The notes under the pieces: generated by a model | The model's input: the letters and a program-made list of their open reading frames with translations, nothing else | Told to the model about the DNA's origin: nothing | Databases searched by the model: none | Assembly (NCBI RefSeq): GCF_003115775.1 | Contig: NZ_QEES01000002.1 | Coordinates: 434,001 to 498,000, forward strand | Origin: Cellulomonas sp. WB94 | Lineage (GTDB): Bacteria > Actinomycetota > Actinomycetes > Actinomycetales > Cellulomonadaceae | Reading direction: 5' to 3' | Length of the DNA: 64,000 bases | In this document: piece by piece, positions 63,377 through 64,000 of the stretch | Layout of the letters: each line of letters opens with the position of its first letter | How positions within the stretch are numbered: the stretch's first letter is position 1 | Program-made: the position numbers and the translations under genes

Positions 63377-64000
63377 TCAGCGCAGCGTCCGGCCACCCCT
63401 GCTCCGCAGGCTCGAGCCGACGAGGTAGGCGCCGAGCGCGCCGAGCGCCGCGAACCCGGTGCGCACCAACGGCTCCTCCCACGAGCGGTACTGCCGCGAG
63501 TCGGCCGCTGACGACGTGGCCGACCCCCCCGATCAGCGCGGCGGCGATCGTGCCCGCGACGAGCCGGTTGCCGATCCGCTCGAGCTGCGTGACCAGGGGC
63601 CTGAGCTCGTCGGTCCGCAGGTGCACGTCGAAGCCGCCCTGCTCGAGGACCGCGAGCGCCCGGCGCAGGTGGTCGGGGCGTCGGCACCGAGCTGGAGGGC
63701 GTCGGTCAGGATCGCCCTGAGCGAGCGGGCGAGGGCGTCCGGCGCGAAGCTCTCGACCACGAGGCGGCGGATGAAGGGCGTCAGGATGCCCCACAGGTCG
63801 AACTCGGGGTCGAGCTGGCGGCCGAGCCCGTCGACCATGACGAGCACCTTGAGCAGCAGGGCCATCTCCCGCGGCAGCTGGAGGTGGTGGGCACGCAGCA
63901 CCGCGATGACCTCGGCGACGAGCTCTGCGGTCGGGATCTCGGCGAGCGGACGGGCTGCGTGGTGCCGGACAAGCCGGTCGAGCGAGGACCGCAGCGCGTC
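63377..64000 (-). pseudogene. ABC1/UbiB-family kinase-like protein, C-terminal part, two frameshifts
   Basis: The start lies beyond the right edge. Visible from the edge: LRSSLDRLVRHHAARPL, ALLLKVLVMVDGLGRQLDPEFDL (typical AarF/UbiB end) and FIRRLVVESFAPDALA. The sense frame jumps near 63676-63680, where one C seems missing before DHLRRALAVLEQGGFDVHL, and again in the seven-base run at 63524-63530, where one base seems extra, to end in a membrane span GFAALGALGAYLVG and RGGRTLR stop. Role of the family: coenzyme Q-type lipid handling; in actinobacteria uncertain. Confidence 0.8.

Overview
The window is very GC-rich (roughly three quarters G+C), densely coded, with GTG starts and many 4-base ATGA/GTGA gene overlaps. 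Gene content (an F420-dependent glucose-6-phosphate dehydrogenase very close to the mycobacterial enzyme, the CE1758/CE1759 flavin pair, a fused actinobacterial-type PutA, a group 3b NiFe hydrogenase, GH95 and sugar ABC genes) points to an actinobacterium, most likely a Micrococcales member near Cellulomonas. The genus is inference. I see no rRNA, tRNA or CRISPR array, and no gene-free stretch longer than about 300 bases.

Layout. 1-7.1 kb: nitrate uptake and reduction (reductase cut by the left edge), nrdI, a flavin reductase/LLM monooxygenase pair under a palindromic operator, F420-dependent G6P dehydrogenase and an alpha/beta hydrolase. 7.1-16.1 kb: frameshifted putA, an aldo-keto reductase, a membrane-anchored VanY-type peptidase, and a two-gene envelope unit ending in an 890-residue heptad-repeat protein. 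16.2-23.8 kb: a nine-gene leftward hydrogenase locus (beta, gamma, small and large subunits, protease, HypC, EamA transporter, a DUF6390-like protein, nickel transporter). 23.9-31.4 kb: deazaflavin-type nitroreductase, epimerase, MntH, a double AsnC regulator with a three-part operator facing an M20 amidohydrolase/MFS pair, and a TRIC channel. 31.4-39.3 kb: a sugar ABC importer with ROK kinase, ROK regulator and GH95 fucosidase. 39.4-43 kb: F420/NADP-type oxidoreductase, an unknown protein, and a three-gene cytochrome b operon without Rieske or cytochrome c. 43-51.8 kb: pentulose kinase and polyol dehydrogenase, a 38-residue Cys-rich protein, aldehyde dehydrogenase, gluconate transporter, kinase and regulator, and a zinc alcohol dehydrogenase. 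51.9-56.3 kb: IclR regulator, OFA-type transporter, SDR and UTP-glucose-1-phosphate uridylyltransferase. 56.4-58.9 kb: an IS5-family element carrying an IS110-family element inside it. 58.9-64 kb: zinc alcohol dehydrogenase, SnoaL-like protein, a small helical protein plus acyl carrier protein, a chemoreceptor, a patatin phospholipase and the end of an ABC1/UbiB kinase.

Most notable observations. (i) The IS110 element sits inside the last codons of the IS5 transposase; removing it at a shared AG (CT) core restores the reading frame exactly, and its 214-base leader holds a hairpin whose loop repeats the target sequence, as expected of a bridge RNA guide. (ii) At least six single G/C gains or losses break otherwise normal genes, which looks like assembly error until shown otherwise. 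(iii) The cytochrome b operon and the hydrogenase-linked unknown gene are the best candidates for poorly described biology. (iv) Three short in-phase tandem arrays (15, 17 and 16 bp periods) lie at gene ends.
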